This document shows positions 1 through 10,865 of a stretch of DNA of 64,000 nt, piece after piece. The stretch's first letter is position 1; every line of letters starts with the position of its first letter. Location: the NCBI GenBank assembly GCA_944472135.2, contig OX235263.1:31487379-31551378 (forward strand), given 5' to 3'. The notes under the pieces are model-generated. The model saw only the letters and a program-made list of their open reading frames with translations. It made no database searches and was not told the origin of the DNA. The DNA comes from Trichobilharzia regenti (Eukaryota > Platyhelminthes > Trematoda > Strigeidida > Schistosomatidae). A program made the translations under genes and the position numbers.

Positions 1-589
1 AGCAAACACATTCTGAAAAGTACAGTGAACTATTCAAACTTCTGAATACAGAAGATGTCATTTTCAAATGAAAGTTTACATTGAAAAAGCAAATTCTTCA
101 TACTAACAGTCATTTAGTACACTTTTCTCATCCTTTCTTTTCACAAAAACAAATTCCTGCTAATCTGCTTATCAAACTTTTCTACGAGTAAAGTACAAAT
201 TCTTGTTCATTTCGGCATATAAGTACACGTGCCTCTCAATAACTTCTTGTTCTTCTCTGGGTGACGTTTACGAATTGATATTTTGGCAAAACCTACAGAA
301 GACATTTTCTCTTGTTTCAGAAATCTCTGACAAACAATCTACTCAACCTAACTATCAAGAACTACCGTGTGATCAATCATTCATTCATGTATCTGTATTG
401 TATCCACATTTCTGGTTAATGAGACCTAACTTTGGCTATAAGTGGCGAGTTCCTTCTTATTAGTTTTATTGTTATTTACTATTTAAATACATCGTACAAC
501 TAAAAATAAATATGTTCAGGTACATCATTTAGAAGAGTGTTGGTGTGTGGGGATTTGATATTTTCCAAATTTTATTATAGATTTGATAT

Positions 590-795
590 GAGTTAGAGAA
601 CCACTGAAAATCAGGGATTAGTATGGAGCTGTTTCATCCAAGTTTGAGACTCATCAAAGATAGTCACCCATCACACCACCAGGGATCAAACAAGACACTG
701 AAATTAACAGACCAAACTCGTTCCCAATTCAGACACTTACGCCAGAATTCAGTGATCCATGAAATCTCAATTTTATTAGTTCGTGTTTTAGCGTG
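590..795 (-). mobile_element. Decayed hammerhead-SINE copy inside A1
   Basis: On the minus strand the segment has the layout of the foldback SINE at 2004-2343: a GATGAGTCTC...GGATGAAACAG core-like stretch followed by the shared 3' sequence ending in ATTTTCAGTGGTTCTCT. The core is damaged: the position corresponding to C3 is T, stem II is poorly paired and the cleavage-site side (normally CTGTC) reads CTCCA. The same degenerate copy is found at the equivalent positions of both palindrome arms (about 49020-49135 and 55710-55820), so it was part of the repeat unit before duplication. Confidence 0.5.
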
Positions 796-2063
796 ACTGC
801 CAGCCAGTTTGATTGATGCGTATCTCTCCCCACACTCGACTTGGTGAACCCCATTGCTCACGATTGCTAGAAGAGCTCCATACAACTTTGTAAAGACAAC
901 AAATGAACCAACATGAAGTCGACCGAACTCATCGAAGTAGAGTGAAGACTGTCTACTCACAAGTGTAGAAGATGAAGTTCGTTGACGAGCCTACCGGTTT
1001 AAGAGTGAAGCGTACAGCCTCGTTATACAAACTCACTCACTGTAATAAAGCCATTATGAAGTTTTATAATGACCATAACGGAATATTCTTGAATGCATAT
1101 CCGGTGAACATTTTAGTCGACCATAAGAAATAGAAGAAGCGGTTAAACGCAGAATAATAGGGATTTTAAAACAGACTTTCTTCTGTTGTAGTCAAAAGCA
1201 TTAGTTAGACATTACCTGTGAAGTATTTCACATGATGCATTTCCTCATGCCATTGTATGTCCTGTCCTCTACAACAGAATAATCATAGGGGCTGATGAAT
1301 TAAAATGACTGCTAAAAAGTGTTAATTCTGTGTCCATTTTTTATTTTTTCTTACCCATAGGTGAAATACAATTATACAGTATCCAAGTAACACGGATTAA
1401 TACTGAGCCAAAAGGAAACAGAGTAGAGAAGTGTCTTGAAATGTTATAAGTTATTTATGTTAGTTGGTAAGACAATTATTACTCCTGATTACTCTTCCAT
1501 CCAGTTTATTTACCGTCTATTGAGTATTAAGTGAACCATTGCTATCCATCACTAAAAGTTGAGTCTTTGTATATCGAGAGAATTTATGACAAAGCCTATA
1601 TCACCTTGTCCAACTAACTAATTTAAACTCTGACATTTTCATCAGTGAATTTTAACTGTGTGTAAACAACAGTTCCGTCTTGTTCATTTTGAATAATTTT
1701 CCACGTCATATTCAATTTCACCTTATTTGTAAATAACTTTTATTTTAACATGTGAGTGTCTGGGAAAATCTTTTTACTTCAGTGCCTAATTGTGGTTTAG
1801 GTGACAGTCTAGTTCAGGCTACTCCGCTCGTTTATTTCCTTTTCGTCATTAAATGTTCAGATTTACTTGCGAGGAAGCCCTACTCTTAGATTCATTGAAT
1901 TCTTTCTTTTTTCCAACGTTCTTATATCAGCAACTCAAAGTACAGCGTGATGGCGAGCCACCTAGCATGGTGGCCACATTTTAAACTTGACTTATAGAAT
2001 TCATTGTATGGAGGATTTCACAATGATATGACATCAGTTAGAAAACCACTGGGAAACCTGGGA

Positions 2064-2110
2064 GTACTGGACAGCTGTTTCGTCCTAATTTTGGGACTCT
2101 TCAGCAGTAC
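2064..2110 (-). ncRNA. Minimal type I hammerhead ribozyme, consensus-complete
   Basis: Read on the minus strand: stem I 5' strand GTACTG (2110-2105), core CTGAAGA (2104-2098, matching the family consensus CUGANGA), stem II GTCC/GGAC (2097-2094 with 2085-2082) and its loop, GAA (2081-2079), stem III ACAG/CTGT (2078-2071), cleavage nucleotide C (2070), and stem I 3' strand CAGTAC (2069-2064). All invariant hammerhead positions are present and all three helices pair perfectly. Stem III is only 4 bp with no loop, so it may work best as a dimer or with tertiary contacts. The module resembles the hammerhead of schistosome Sm-alpha-type SINEs. Self-cleavage is inferred, not shown. Confidence 0.8.
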
Positions 2111-2202
2111 GCACCCACCGAAGTTCGAACTAAGGACCTTCTGGTTACAAGGCGATCTCATAGACCACTGGGAAGGTCCTCAGTTCTTAACGCCGTGGGT
2201 GC

Positions 2203-2249
2203 GGACTGATGAAGAGTCCAAAAATTGGGACGAAACAGCTGCCCAGCAC
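2203..2249 (+). ncRNA. Degenerate hammerhead in the opposite half of the foldback
   Basis: This is the inverted partner of the ribozyme at 2064-2110. In the same register, stem II GTCC/GGAC (2216-2219, 2228-2231) and GAA (2232-2234) are kept. The core reads ATGAAGA instead of CTGAAGA (C3 changed to A), the stem III closing position is C instead of U (2242), and distal stem I is mismatched. It is therefore predicted to be inactive. The substring CTGATGA at 2206-2212 looks like a hammerhead core but lies out of register with stem II. Confidence 0.55.
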
Positions 2250-5200
2250 TCCTAGGTTTCCCAGTGGTTCTCTAACTGATGTCAGATCACGGTGAAATCC
2301 TCCATACAATCAAACGAATCCCTAAAAAGCCAATACTTGAAAATTATAGAATTCAGTTTGCACCATAGATAGGACTAGACACATTACACTAGTTACTGTC
2401 TAGTGTTTAATCAAAATATTATTTCACCCATATATTTCGATTGATTGTAATATTTCTACCTTCGTGTGTCTTTATGAAGTGTGGCCACTTGGACTGTTAC
2501 ACTTTTCTGCAAAGCTCTGTACTCAAATTCAGTTCACTCTAGTTGAGTAACTCTTGTAGCTTACAGTAGGAATTAGGAAGGTGCGTTTTCAAACCTGAAG
2601 AGATTTAGTTTCGAGTCTTAGCAGGAATATGTGTCGATCGATCCTACATTCAATAAGTTTTGTCATAAAACCAGCCGTATTACGGTTCAATCTTCTGTAT
2701 GAGAGGGTCGCATGGACAAATTGCTGATTCAGTATTAACTATTCTCACTGCTAGTCTTAAATATTGGTTAAGATCTTTCGAAAAGTTGTTTGGTCCGCTC
2801 AGTAAATTCAATAACACAAGATCATTACGCACTGTGATTTTTTCTTAGATATAAGGAAATATGAGAGCAGAAAGTCGTGGATTCAGGTTCCTAGACTTTA
2901 TAGGCAGCTAGAAATTCATAGTTACCACTAATTGATCGACCAATACTAGACGGATTCTATAATGTTAAGTTTAGATTGTCAAATAAATAAACAAGAAACT
3001 TAGAAACACCTTTGTTCATTCCTTTTTTCTTAGAACAATAGATTAGAATATCCTGAAATGTATTGTGGCATTTGTAATCTATGATCAGGTTTCAAGATCA
3101 GTACGCGTGATATCACAATTTGTTTTACTCAAGCCACTTAAATTCTTATTCATAGATAAAATGCCATACATTAGTAACTTAAAGTCGGTATGTTGTTGAA
3201 CGTATGATGAGTGTATGAGATTAGTGCGATGTTCTCTGGTTTTTATTCCTGCTAATCACACTTTTTCTAATCTGCTCATCAAAGTTCAGTTTCTAAACTG
3301 GATCAGAGTTAACCTATTGGAGAGGTTGGCTTAATTTCAGAAGTATTTATAAACTCTGATAAAGATAGCAGTTAGTCTGTAGAAATTTTCACTCTTTCCA
3401 ACCGACTGGTGTACATCGCTGATTATTCCAGCTTAAATGATAACCAAACCTTGTGGTGATAGCCAGTGTGAGTCACCTTGACTGATACAGTTTTTGAGAT
3501 CTTAGTATTCATAGTATCCGTTGATTCACAAATATTATAATACCTGCCTTTGATTTGATTATCCAGAAGCTTTATTACGACTAATCAACGCGTTCTATCA
3601 GGTCACATAAGGCCGTGTTAGAAGTAACGAAGGGTTGTATTGTGAAGTGAACTAAATTGGTAGTGTCTGACAAGGACGCTAAATATCCTTGTACTGGAGG
3701 TGAATTGACTTGACTGTTGCCTGTTACAAATGATTGTGCACTGGAAGACAAGGGCTGATTAGTTTACAGTTCACAAGTCAATTAGATCTACTTGTTAAAA
3801 CTACTTACAAACCACAGTTTTCTTACCGTGGTGAGGAAAATTTAGTTGAATCAAATGGATACATTAATGCAGCTGGTAAAAATGAGCAGAAGCGTAAGAA
3901 ATGTGGACAAAAGCGGAATAAGTGTGATATGAAACTGTTATGAAAAATGGGTAAAAGAAGTTATTTATGCCGCAATTTACCCACTTTCTGGTCACGTTTC
4001 CAATCATGAAAATGATCCAGTTATCCCACATTTTGTCCGATTTTCCCAAGTGTATTCTCTGACTGGGTGACGATTCATAAGAGGGACATAAGAACTGTGC
4101 GGAGAAGATATTACTGAGTGACGAGTTTTTTGATGATATGTACTTTTATTCAACTGGTAATCTCGTGACGACAGAACACAAGAGTACTTAGCAGGAGAAT
4201 CCTTTCTTGTCAACTTGATGTACAGATATAGGCAAAATACGTTTACCATATGCATATTAGAATCACGATTTGCACATACCTTCGGTATTGTGTTAATTTT
4301 GTATACTTTTCATGTTTTCCGCTTTATTTCACAACTTTTTTTCATTTCTTCTTTCCCCTATTCGATATTCTTGCAAATGAGATACATATTTATATGTATG
4401 TCAATATACTAATTATAAATGATGTCAGTAGCACACGCCACAGTGTTGAGTAAGGCAATAATGAGAGTAATGTTCAGACAAGACACTTGGTGTTATGTCT
4501 TCAAATGAAGTTGTGGATTTTCACCGACTTAGGCGGCTGTGACATGAACTACAAACGGTGAGCCATCAACTAACACAACTAACAATGTTTTCCGAAAAAG
4601 TATCCACGTGAAAGAGACTTGGTCATGACACCAATTCCTCGAGTGATGCTACAGAACGTGGGAGATTCATTGAATGTGTATCTGTGCAAATAATACATAT
4701 TTTTGGTTTAACTCTCGATAAATTTGGTTGAGAAGTCACCTATTCCATAGGAAATCTGAATTTAAGAGATAGAAGAAATTGTGAAATGCAAAGCATTCAC
4801 AAATACACACCACTTTGAGTAAAATCAATATATCCTTTTTGAAGTAGTTAAAGAACCATGAAACCTATTGGCTGAAGTGATTCTTGACGTCAAATTAGAA
4901 GGCTGAAATGTAAAAGGAATGTTGTGTTTCATACAATTCCCACTTACATGAAGACGGAACAATATTCATCAAATGGTATTTGTGAAGTTCGAGAAACTCC
5001 TGATCGTAACTAGCTTCATTATAGTATATCTATTAAATGTAACAGTCCTCTGTGCATTATTGGGTCGTAATTCATCAGTTTTTAAACTAAACTCATCCCT
5101 GAAACTATGTTCCCAGCAATATCATATCATGAATTAGAAAGTTGTCCAACGATAAACTGGAAACCTCAAAGTCACAGCTTATTTCACACAACTGAAAACA

Positions 5201-5496
5201 ACGAAGCCGATTTTGTACACGTAACGTTTAAAGCGGCACTAGACACTCAAAATTTCTTCAGTATGAGGCATGTTCATTTTATAAAGTTGAGCTTATAGTG
5301 TAATAAGCTTCTTGAAAGATTGCTGTCATAATTATTTGTAATAGTATTATTTGTATTTCGACACGACCGAATTCAAGAAAATCAACCAAAAACGCAAAGA
5401 AGAATGAATTCAGGAATTTGTATCTGGCGGAATTCTTTCAATTCATATAAGAAATCTATTAACAAACAACAGTAAGTATTTAAACAATTCGAGAAT

Positions 5497-8165
5497 TTGA
5501 ATACTTTTGCAGGACTTTCATGAGTACTTGTATGCTCCGCATTGCGATATTGAAGTAAGAAGTCATCGACACATCTCTCTAGCTCATCAAGATTTTGAGG
5601 ACTCATTGATGTTATAGCACTCTTTAATGTTCGTACAAAATTTTCTACCAACCCGTTTGACTGAGGATGACGTGGTGCTGTGTACAAATGACGACAACCT
5701 CTATGTTTGAGCCAATCATTGAAGTTCTTCTCCGTAAAATGAGTACCATTGTCAGTAACTAAGACATCTGGAATTCCTTCTCGACTAAAAATCTTTCTCA
5801 ACGCTCTGTGAGTGAATTCGGCATTAGGACTATCTGTAATGATATATTCTGACCATCTAGAATAAGAATCCAAATAACTAAAGCATAGTATGAATTTAAG
5901 AGTGGACCACAGTAATCCGCATGAATACGCTGCCCAACCTCACAAGATGCAGGCCACGGTGTCCACGATGACTTCCTATAGGGCATTTTATGTAAACAGC
6001 TAGAACAGCTCTTTGATCTTTTGTTAATGTCAGCATCAATTTCCGGCCACCATCATGTTAGGCATGCTAATGATTTCATCTTATCAGCTCATAGATGAGC
6101 AGAATATAGATCATCCAAAATCGCAGATATCAATGTTGGAGGAATAATAATTCTGTCACTCAGACATAGAAATCCTTCAGGATGAACTGAAATCTCATCT
6201 CTTCGCTTATAAAAGTCTGAAAATCTTCGCTTACACTGAACATTCCAACCTCTTTTTGTTGCATTTATAACGCATCCGTAATATTTCCGAGTATCATTTA
6301 TAAGTCGAGCTCGATTCACAGGTAACGGCTGGACTAACAAACAATCAGTGTCATTAGCAGCATTTTCAAATAATGAATAACGAGATAAGAAATTTGCATG
6401 AGGTATGTCCTTAGACAATCTGTGTTCAGTAGTGTAATCATATGCACTTAGTTCTAAACTCCATCTTTGAACCATAGCAGAAGATGATTTATTCAAAGAT
6501 TTTTCTGGATTGTAAATGAATTGTCAATTTTGCTCAAGTACTGCAGCTATATCCATAGGAGAAGCATCTGTAGTGAGAACAGACTTATCTTTCGATGAAA
6601 AAGGTCTTAGGAAAGTAAAGTATAATTATATTTCAATAGTTTACACACAATGATAACAAAAAACAATCATTGTGTGTAAACTAATGAAATATAGTTATAC
6701 TTTATTTGATCTAATCCACAACGCTCAAACGTTTTACTGGTATTAAGTCTTAAGAAAGCTTGTTTGTTAATAAACTGCAAAGTTTTTCGCAAGATATTCT
6801 CATGTTGTTGTTCCCACTAAGAAAATGTTTACTGGAGACAATCTCAAAAAGCGGAGATAACCGTTGAGTGAAATCGGGAATGAATCTGGAGTAAAACTGA
6901 AGAGTACCTATCCATGATCTCAACGACGACATATTATTGGGTGACGGTGCTTGAATGAGAGGTGCCAAGCGACTAGCATCAGGTCTGAAACCCTAGGAGT
7001 CTACTGTGTATCTTAATCATGACACAGATGACAAGGTAAAATGGCATTTAGATGGATTAACAAGAACATTATTCTCACATAAACGCCTGAACAGTTTTAA
7101 AAGACGTTCACTATGCAATTCGATGTTCGGACCATGAACTATAATGTCGTCTTGGTATGACTAAACACCATCTAATCCATCTATCATTTGATTTATTACA
7201 TTTTGAAATATTGCAGGTGAAATCTATAAACCAAAAGACAAGAACTTATACTTGAACAATCCAAATGGAGTATTAATGGTTGTTAATGCACTAGACGCCT
7301 CATCAAGAGGAATTTGCAAATAGGCATCTTTTAGATCTATTTTGGAAAAGTATCTTGAGCCATGTAGCTTGTAGAGAATGTCTTCAGTTTCTAGAGTAGT
7401 GCAACTTTGCTGTAGTAGACGACTATTGAGTGTAAGGCGGTAGTCACCACAAATTCTAGGTGTTTTTCCATCAGCCTTTAGTGGCGTAACAATAGGAGTA
7501 GCCCAATTTGAAGACTCAACTGGCATAAGTATGCCTTGCTCAACCAACTTGTCTAACTCTTTCTTAACTGCATCTCGCAATCCATATGGGATTAATCGGC
7601 GTTTCAGGAAGATAGGATCACCCTCTATTTCAAGATGGATGGGCTGAATCTTCATACCACCTACACTCTTTGAACATTGGAGAAGTAATTCTCTGAACAA
7701 AGATTCATCAAACAACTCAGTACAAAGTGAGATTTCGACATTTAACAATCTAAGGGCTTTTAATCCCAATAAAGATGGACCATATTCACTAACAAGAAAG
7801 GGAATATTTACAAAATTACCACTGTCTGATTTCAAAGAAATGTTAGTAGCACCGATAAGAGGTAATTTATGACCAGTTATGCCTGTAATTAAACTAGTAG
7901 TAGGGTCTATCTCGACATTCTTACAAATCGATTGTAAATCTTTCTTAGAAATTATAGATTCAGTACTCCCAGTATCAATTATAAAACAATGAGACTTGCC
8001 TGAACTTGTAGTGAAGGTTCTCATTAGATGACATTGAGTATTGGGAAAAGTTGAAAGAGACATTGACTGCATTTTACTAGACAGATTGGAAGAATTATAA
8101 GAATTCTGAGTAACATAAGTATTCGAACTTCTGCAAACAGTCTTGATGTGTCCAACTTTACCACA
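5497..8165 (-). pseudogene. pol of Gypsy-1 (protease, RT, broken RNase H, integrase)
   Basis: Open segments in order along the minus strand are 8072-7224 (aspartic protease with IIDTGSTES, then the N-terminal RT fingers and palm up to FGLFKYKF), 6968-6750 (RT connection), 6496-6089 (RNase H end and integrase zinc region) and 5873-5382 (integrase core with VTDNGTHF and the NGLVENF glutamate region). Frames are broken repeatedly. Much of RNase H is deleted near 6523, the RT YQDD region near 7150 lies out of frame, and the hairpin element splits the frame at 6616-6746. The product would not be functional. Confidence 0.8.
6616..6746. mobile_element. 131-bp hairpin insertion with 12-bp target duplication
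   Basis: The insertion lies within Gypsy-1 pol, between GTCTTAGGAAAG (6604-6615) and GTCTTAAGAAAG (6747-6758), a 12-bp duplication with one mismatch. The intact site occurs once in the sister element near 39895-39906. The first part is a near-perfect 38-bp inverted repeat: about 6618-6654 pairs with 6673-6710 around an AACAAAAAACA-type loop. It is followed by roughly 37 nt of unpaired tail. There is no poly(A) and no coding potential. A target duplication of this length suggests LINE-type retroposition of a structured RNA rather than a DNA transposon. Confidence 0.7.
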
Positions 8166-8171
8166 TTTGCG

Positions 8172-8870
8172 TCACTTAGCACCCGGAAAACGGCAAGTGC
8201 TTCGTAGATGTAACTTTCCACAGGATAAACACGGTTTAATGTTTTTGATCTCTGGCTGCATTCTATTACCTGTGGACGACAGTTTGGATTGCTTTCCATG
8301 AACACTTGTATTTTCGACTTTGGACAGCATGACATCAGATACTGACGTAGTGGGAGCAGAGTATTCACTGTTGACATCTTCATATGTAATACATAAATCT
8401 TTAGCAGTTTGAAAGGTACAAGAAGGAATCTGAATTAACTCTTTCTCTAACTTAGGAATATTGATTCCAGCAATTAGACGATCACGTAGTTGAGTATGCA
8501 GCTGATCTCCAAAGATACACTTTGAAGCTTGTATTTGGAGTGGAAGAATGAAGTCTCCAATCTTCTGGTTGGGAGGACGAACCAGTTTGTTGAAGTGAGC
8601 CCTCTCTCTGGTCTCAAAAGTAGTTATATGAAAGTGATGTATCAGGAGTTCACGGATCTTGTCATATGACAGAGAAATGGGTTTGTCTGGAAATGACAGG
8701 GTCTTTACTAGGCTATATGCATCTAGCCCAATAGCAGTGATGAAATGTGCTGGAATTTCGTCATCCCGAACATTCTTTGAAATGCACCACGCATCGAAGC
8801 ATTCCAAATAATCAGCAATTTCCCGCGGTGAACCATGTATAGGAAATTTTCCAAGGTTATTTAGTTCCAT
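8172..8870 (-). pseudogene. gag of Gypsy-1, cut at the second zinc knuckle
   Basis: This 232-codon frame starts at the family gag ATG (MELNNLGKF...). It covers the matrix/capsid-like region and the first zinc knuckle, CLSCGKLHLRSTC, of form C-x2-C-x3-H-x4-C. It then meets a stop exactly where other family members place the first cysteine of the second knuckle (TGC changed to TGA). In the family, gag and pol form one long open frame, so this nonsense change separates Gag from protease. The Gag would package element RNA in cytoplasmic particles. The paired CxxCGKxxH knuckles resemble the Mag clade of Ty3/Gypsy elements; that clade placement is inferred. Confidence 0.75.
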
Positions 8871-8883
8871 CGCGACGCCAATA

Positions 8884-9077
8884 TATACTAATTTATTGTA
8901 GTCGTAGTATTAGTATTTCGAGATGACCGAATTACAACAATCCAACCAAACCACAGAAAGGGATGAATTCAGGAATTTGTATTTGGTGGAATAATTATTC
9001 ATTTCAAATAATAAATATATTAACAATCAACAGTAATTATTTAAACAATACAGAGATAGAATTTGTCAATCACCACA
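8884..9077 (-). repeat. 5' LTR of Gypsy-1
   Basis: The LTR matches, with divergence, the LTRs at 42027-42219, 10673-10865, 44557-44752 and 46194-46388. On the minus strand it begins TGTGGTGATTGAC and ends near TAAATTAGTATA. The internal sequence after it, CCAATATAT before GGCGTCGCGATGG in minus reading, contains the region that in all copies overlaps the primer-binding site and gag start codon. Confidence 0.75.
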
Positions 9078-9919
9078 GTGTCTCAGATGAGGAAATGACT
9101 CAGGAGTTACTCACAGCATGTGAGTTAGGTTCAAGGACGCCGTCTCAGCTCCTCAGGCACATGAGTCAACTGATTAATCTATATTAGATTGACGAAGTCG
9201 TTTTACAACAAACTGTAGATTAACTACTTCATATGAGATGAAAAGTAAACTAAATGACATTCAACTAGAGACTGATGAAACAATGATTAGTTTTGTTATA
9301 ACTAGTCTTTACTCTTATATACCAGTCAATATGGCCTTAGAAGCAGTTAAAGAAGAACTAACTGCGGATCATTAACTCAATCATTGGACAAAGCTGCCCA
9401 TTGAAGAAATTATTTTAGGAATTCATTTATGCCTCACATCTACTATCTTAAAATTCCAAGGTAGACAAACAGAAGGTGTAGCAATGGGATCACCAATATC
9501 CCCTATCGTAGCAGACATATTTATGGACAGCTGGGAAAATATGGCTCTTAATACATTTAATCCTACTCCAAAAATACGGTGGAGATATGTGGATGACACT
9601 CACAGTGTGAAAAACAGAACATATCTCTAGCTTCTTGACACATATAAACTCACAAGTAGAGGGAATAAAATTCACATTTGAACCAGAAAATGAACAAGGA
9701 GAATTAGCTATGTTAGATTGTAAAATAAAACGAATAGAAGGCAAACTACACACTAGTGTTTATAGAAAACCAACGCATTCTAATAGATATTTAGACTTAA
9801 ATTTGTCTCATCCGTTAACTGTTAAGGCAGGCTTAGTGAAGTGTCTAACAAACCGAGCCACAGCATTAAGTAGCACAAGAAAAGACTTAAATGACGAAAT
9901 AAAATAGATAGAAGAAGCG

Positions 9920-10684
9920 TTGGTGTTCAATAATTATCCTATAAAATTCATTAGGAAGATCAGTAAGGGCCAAAAACAAAATGAAAATAATTGTGGAATG
10001 AGAAAGATTTTTAGTCGAGAAGGAATTCCAGATGTCTTAGTTACTGACAATGGTACTCATTTTACGGAGAAGAACTTCAATGATTGGCTCAAACATAGAG
10101 GTTGTCGTCATTTGTACACAGCACCACGTCATCCTCAGTCAAACGGGTTGGTAGAAAATTTTGTACGAACATTAAAGAGTGCTATAACATCAATGAGTCC
10201 TCAAAATCTTGATGAGCTAGAGAGATGTGTCGATGACTTCTTACTTCAATATCGCAATGCGGAGCATACAAGTACTCATGAAAGTCCTGCAAAACTATTC
10301 AAATCTCGAATTCTCAGAAAGCATCTGATGTCGGCGACTTCTGATGTACATTATTACAGAGGGAATGATTATAGATCTTCTTTTGGTATCATACTACAAA
10401 GAATTGGAAATCGAGTGGTGAAGACATTAGACATCGAAGATCACTCAGTTCATAACAGACACTTGGATCAAGTGAGAATAAATGAGGTAGGTCGTTCCGA
10501 TTATGATTATAATGACTCCGCTACTAATCCCGACTTAGTAGATAATTCAGAAATAAGTCTAGATGATACTGATGGAAATGATATCACAGAATCAGTTAGA
10601 AGATCGCAGAGACTGGCAAGCAAACCGCGATATCATTATAAATACGCAAGGAGACATTCGACGTGTGGCGGATGTGGTGATTGA
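9920..10684 (+). pseudogene. Integrase C-terminal half with Pol tail, fused to PLE sequence
   Basis: The 254-codon frame begins in PLE sequence (first ~27 residues) and runs without a stop into Mag-like integrase: SREGIPDVLVTDNGTHF, the SNGLVENF glutamate region, then the long acidic tail and the conserved ending CGGCGD. The stop lies 12 bp inside the 3' LTR, as in the sister copies. The first catalytic aspartate region is absent, so the integrase would be dead. The open frame across the PLE/Gypsy junction is a chance fusion. Compared with 38250-38849 (minus) the tail is colinear and well conserved. Confidence 0.75.
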
Positions 10685-10865
10685 CTATTTCTATCTCTGT
10701 ATTGTTTTAATACTTACTGTTGATTGTTAATATTTTCTTATATGAATTGAATAATTATTCCGCATAATACAAATTGCTGAATTCCGCCATCTCTGTGTTT
10801 TGTTTGGATACTTGTAATTCGGTCATGTCGAAATACTAAGACTACGATTACAATAAATTACTACA
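9999..10865 (+). mobile_element. Truncated Mag-like Gypsy (integrase end plus 3' LTR) inside the PLE
   Basis: The fragment is flanked by TGGAA at 9994-9998 and 10866-10870, a 5-bp duplication typical of LTR integration. Yet the 5' LTR, gag, protease, RT and RNase H are missing: the left boundary begins TGAGAAAG, which is integrase sequence. A complete insertion followed by a deletion that stopped exactly at the 5' LTR edge would explain this. The 3' LTR is 10673-10865. Interrupted PLE sequence continues on both sides. Confidence 0.8.
10673..10865 (+). repeat. LTR (3' LTR of the truncated Gypsy copy)
   Basis: This 193-bp sequence starts TGTGGTGATTGAC and ends AATTACTACA, the TG...CA ends expected of an LTR. 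It matches the 5' LTR at 42027-42219 in inverted orientation. Confidence 0.85.

Larger units (their letters stand above)
2004..2343. mobile_element. 340-bp foldback SINE-like insertion with 12-bp target duplication
   Basis: The insertion is bounded by identical 12-mers TTATAGAATTCA at 1992-2003 and 2344-2355. The homologous site in the right arm near 59920-59945 has no insertion, which gives an empty-site comparison. The insertion is a near-palindrome: 2004-2118 is the inverted complement of about 2196-2310 with scattered mismatches, and the pairing partly continues inward (GAACTAAGGACCTTC against GAAGGTCCTCAGTTC). AGTTCGAAC near 2131 resembles a pol III B box. Both halves carry the hammerhead module, in opposite orientations. 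The 12-bp duplication fits LINE-mediated retroposition rather than cut-and-paste transposition. Confidence 0.8.
1..5323 (+). repeat. Repeat unit copy A1 (diverged, direct relative to the right arm)
   Basis: This stretch aligns by eye, in the same orientation, with 55300-62330 and, inverted, with the left arm of the palindrome. Examples: the end of A1's first open frame (about 340-463) matches 55440-55576; 3060-3290 matches 60630-60860; 4380-5300 matches 61430-62310. Divergence is roughly 10-15%. A1 lacks the RTE+PLE block present in the other copies but carries its own 340-bp foldback insertion (2004-2343) and an extra segment near 3480-4130. It runs off the left window edge. No convincing host gene is seen; the short open frames are not conserved between copies in a coding-like way. 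The unit stops abruptly at the LTR at 5324. Confidence 0.8.
5324..9077 (-). mobile_element. Mag-like Ty3/Gypsy element, decayed (Gypsy-1)
   Basis: Minus-strand LTR retrotransposon, homologous along its length to the fuller copy at 35463-42219. It has a 5' LTR (8884-9077), gag, protease-RT, a broken RNase H and integrase segment, and a truncated 3' LTR (5324 to about 5495). The 3' end is fused by a deletion of several hundred bases to the integrase C-terminus near 5497. A further deletion of about 165 bp removes part of RNase H near 6523. A 131-bp hairpin element sits at 6616-6746. The flanks are ATTGC on the left and GTGTC on the right, so no target duplication remains; at least one end was rearranged. 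The left flank is repeat A1 and the right flank is PLE sequence. Confidence 0.85.

Noticed and set aside
2206..2212. CTGATGA, taken at first as the core of an intact plus-strand hammerhead.
   Set aside because: In this register three extra bases separate it from stem II. Alignment with the opposite half shows the true core is 2209-2215 and is mutated.
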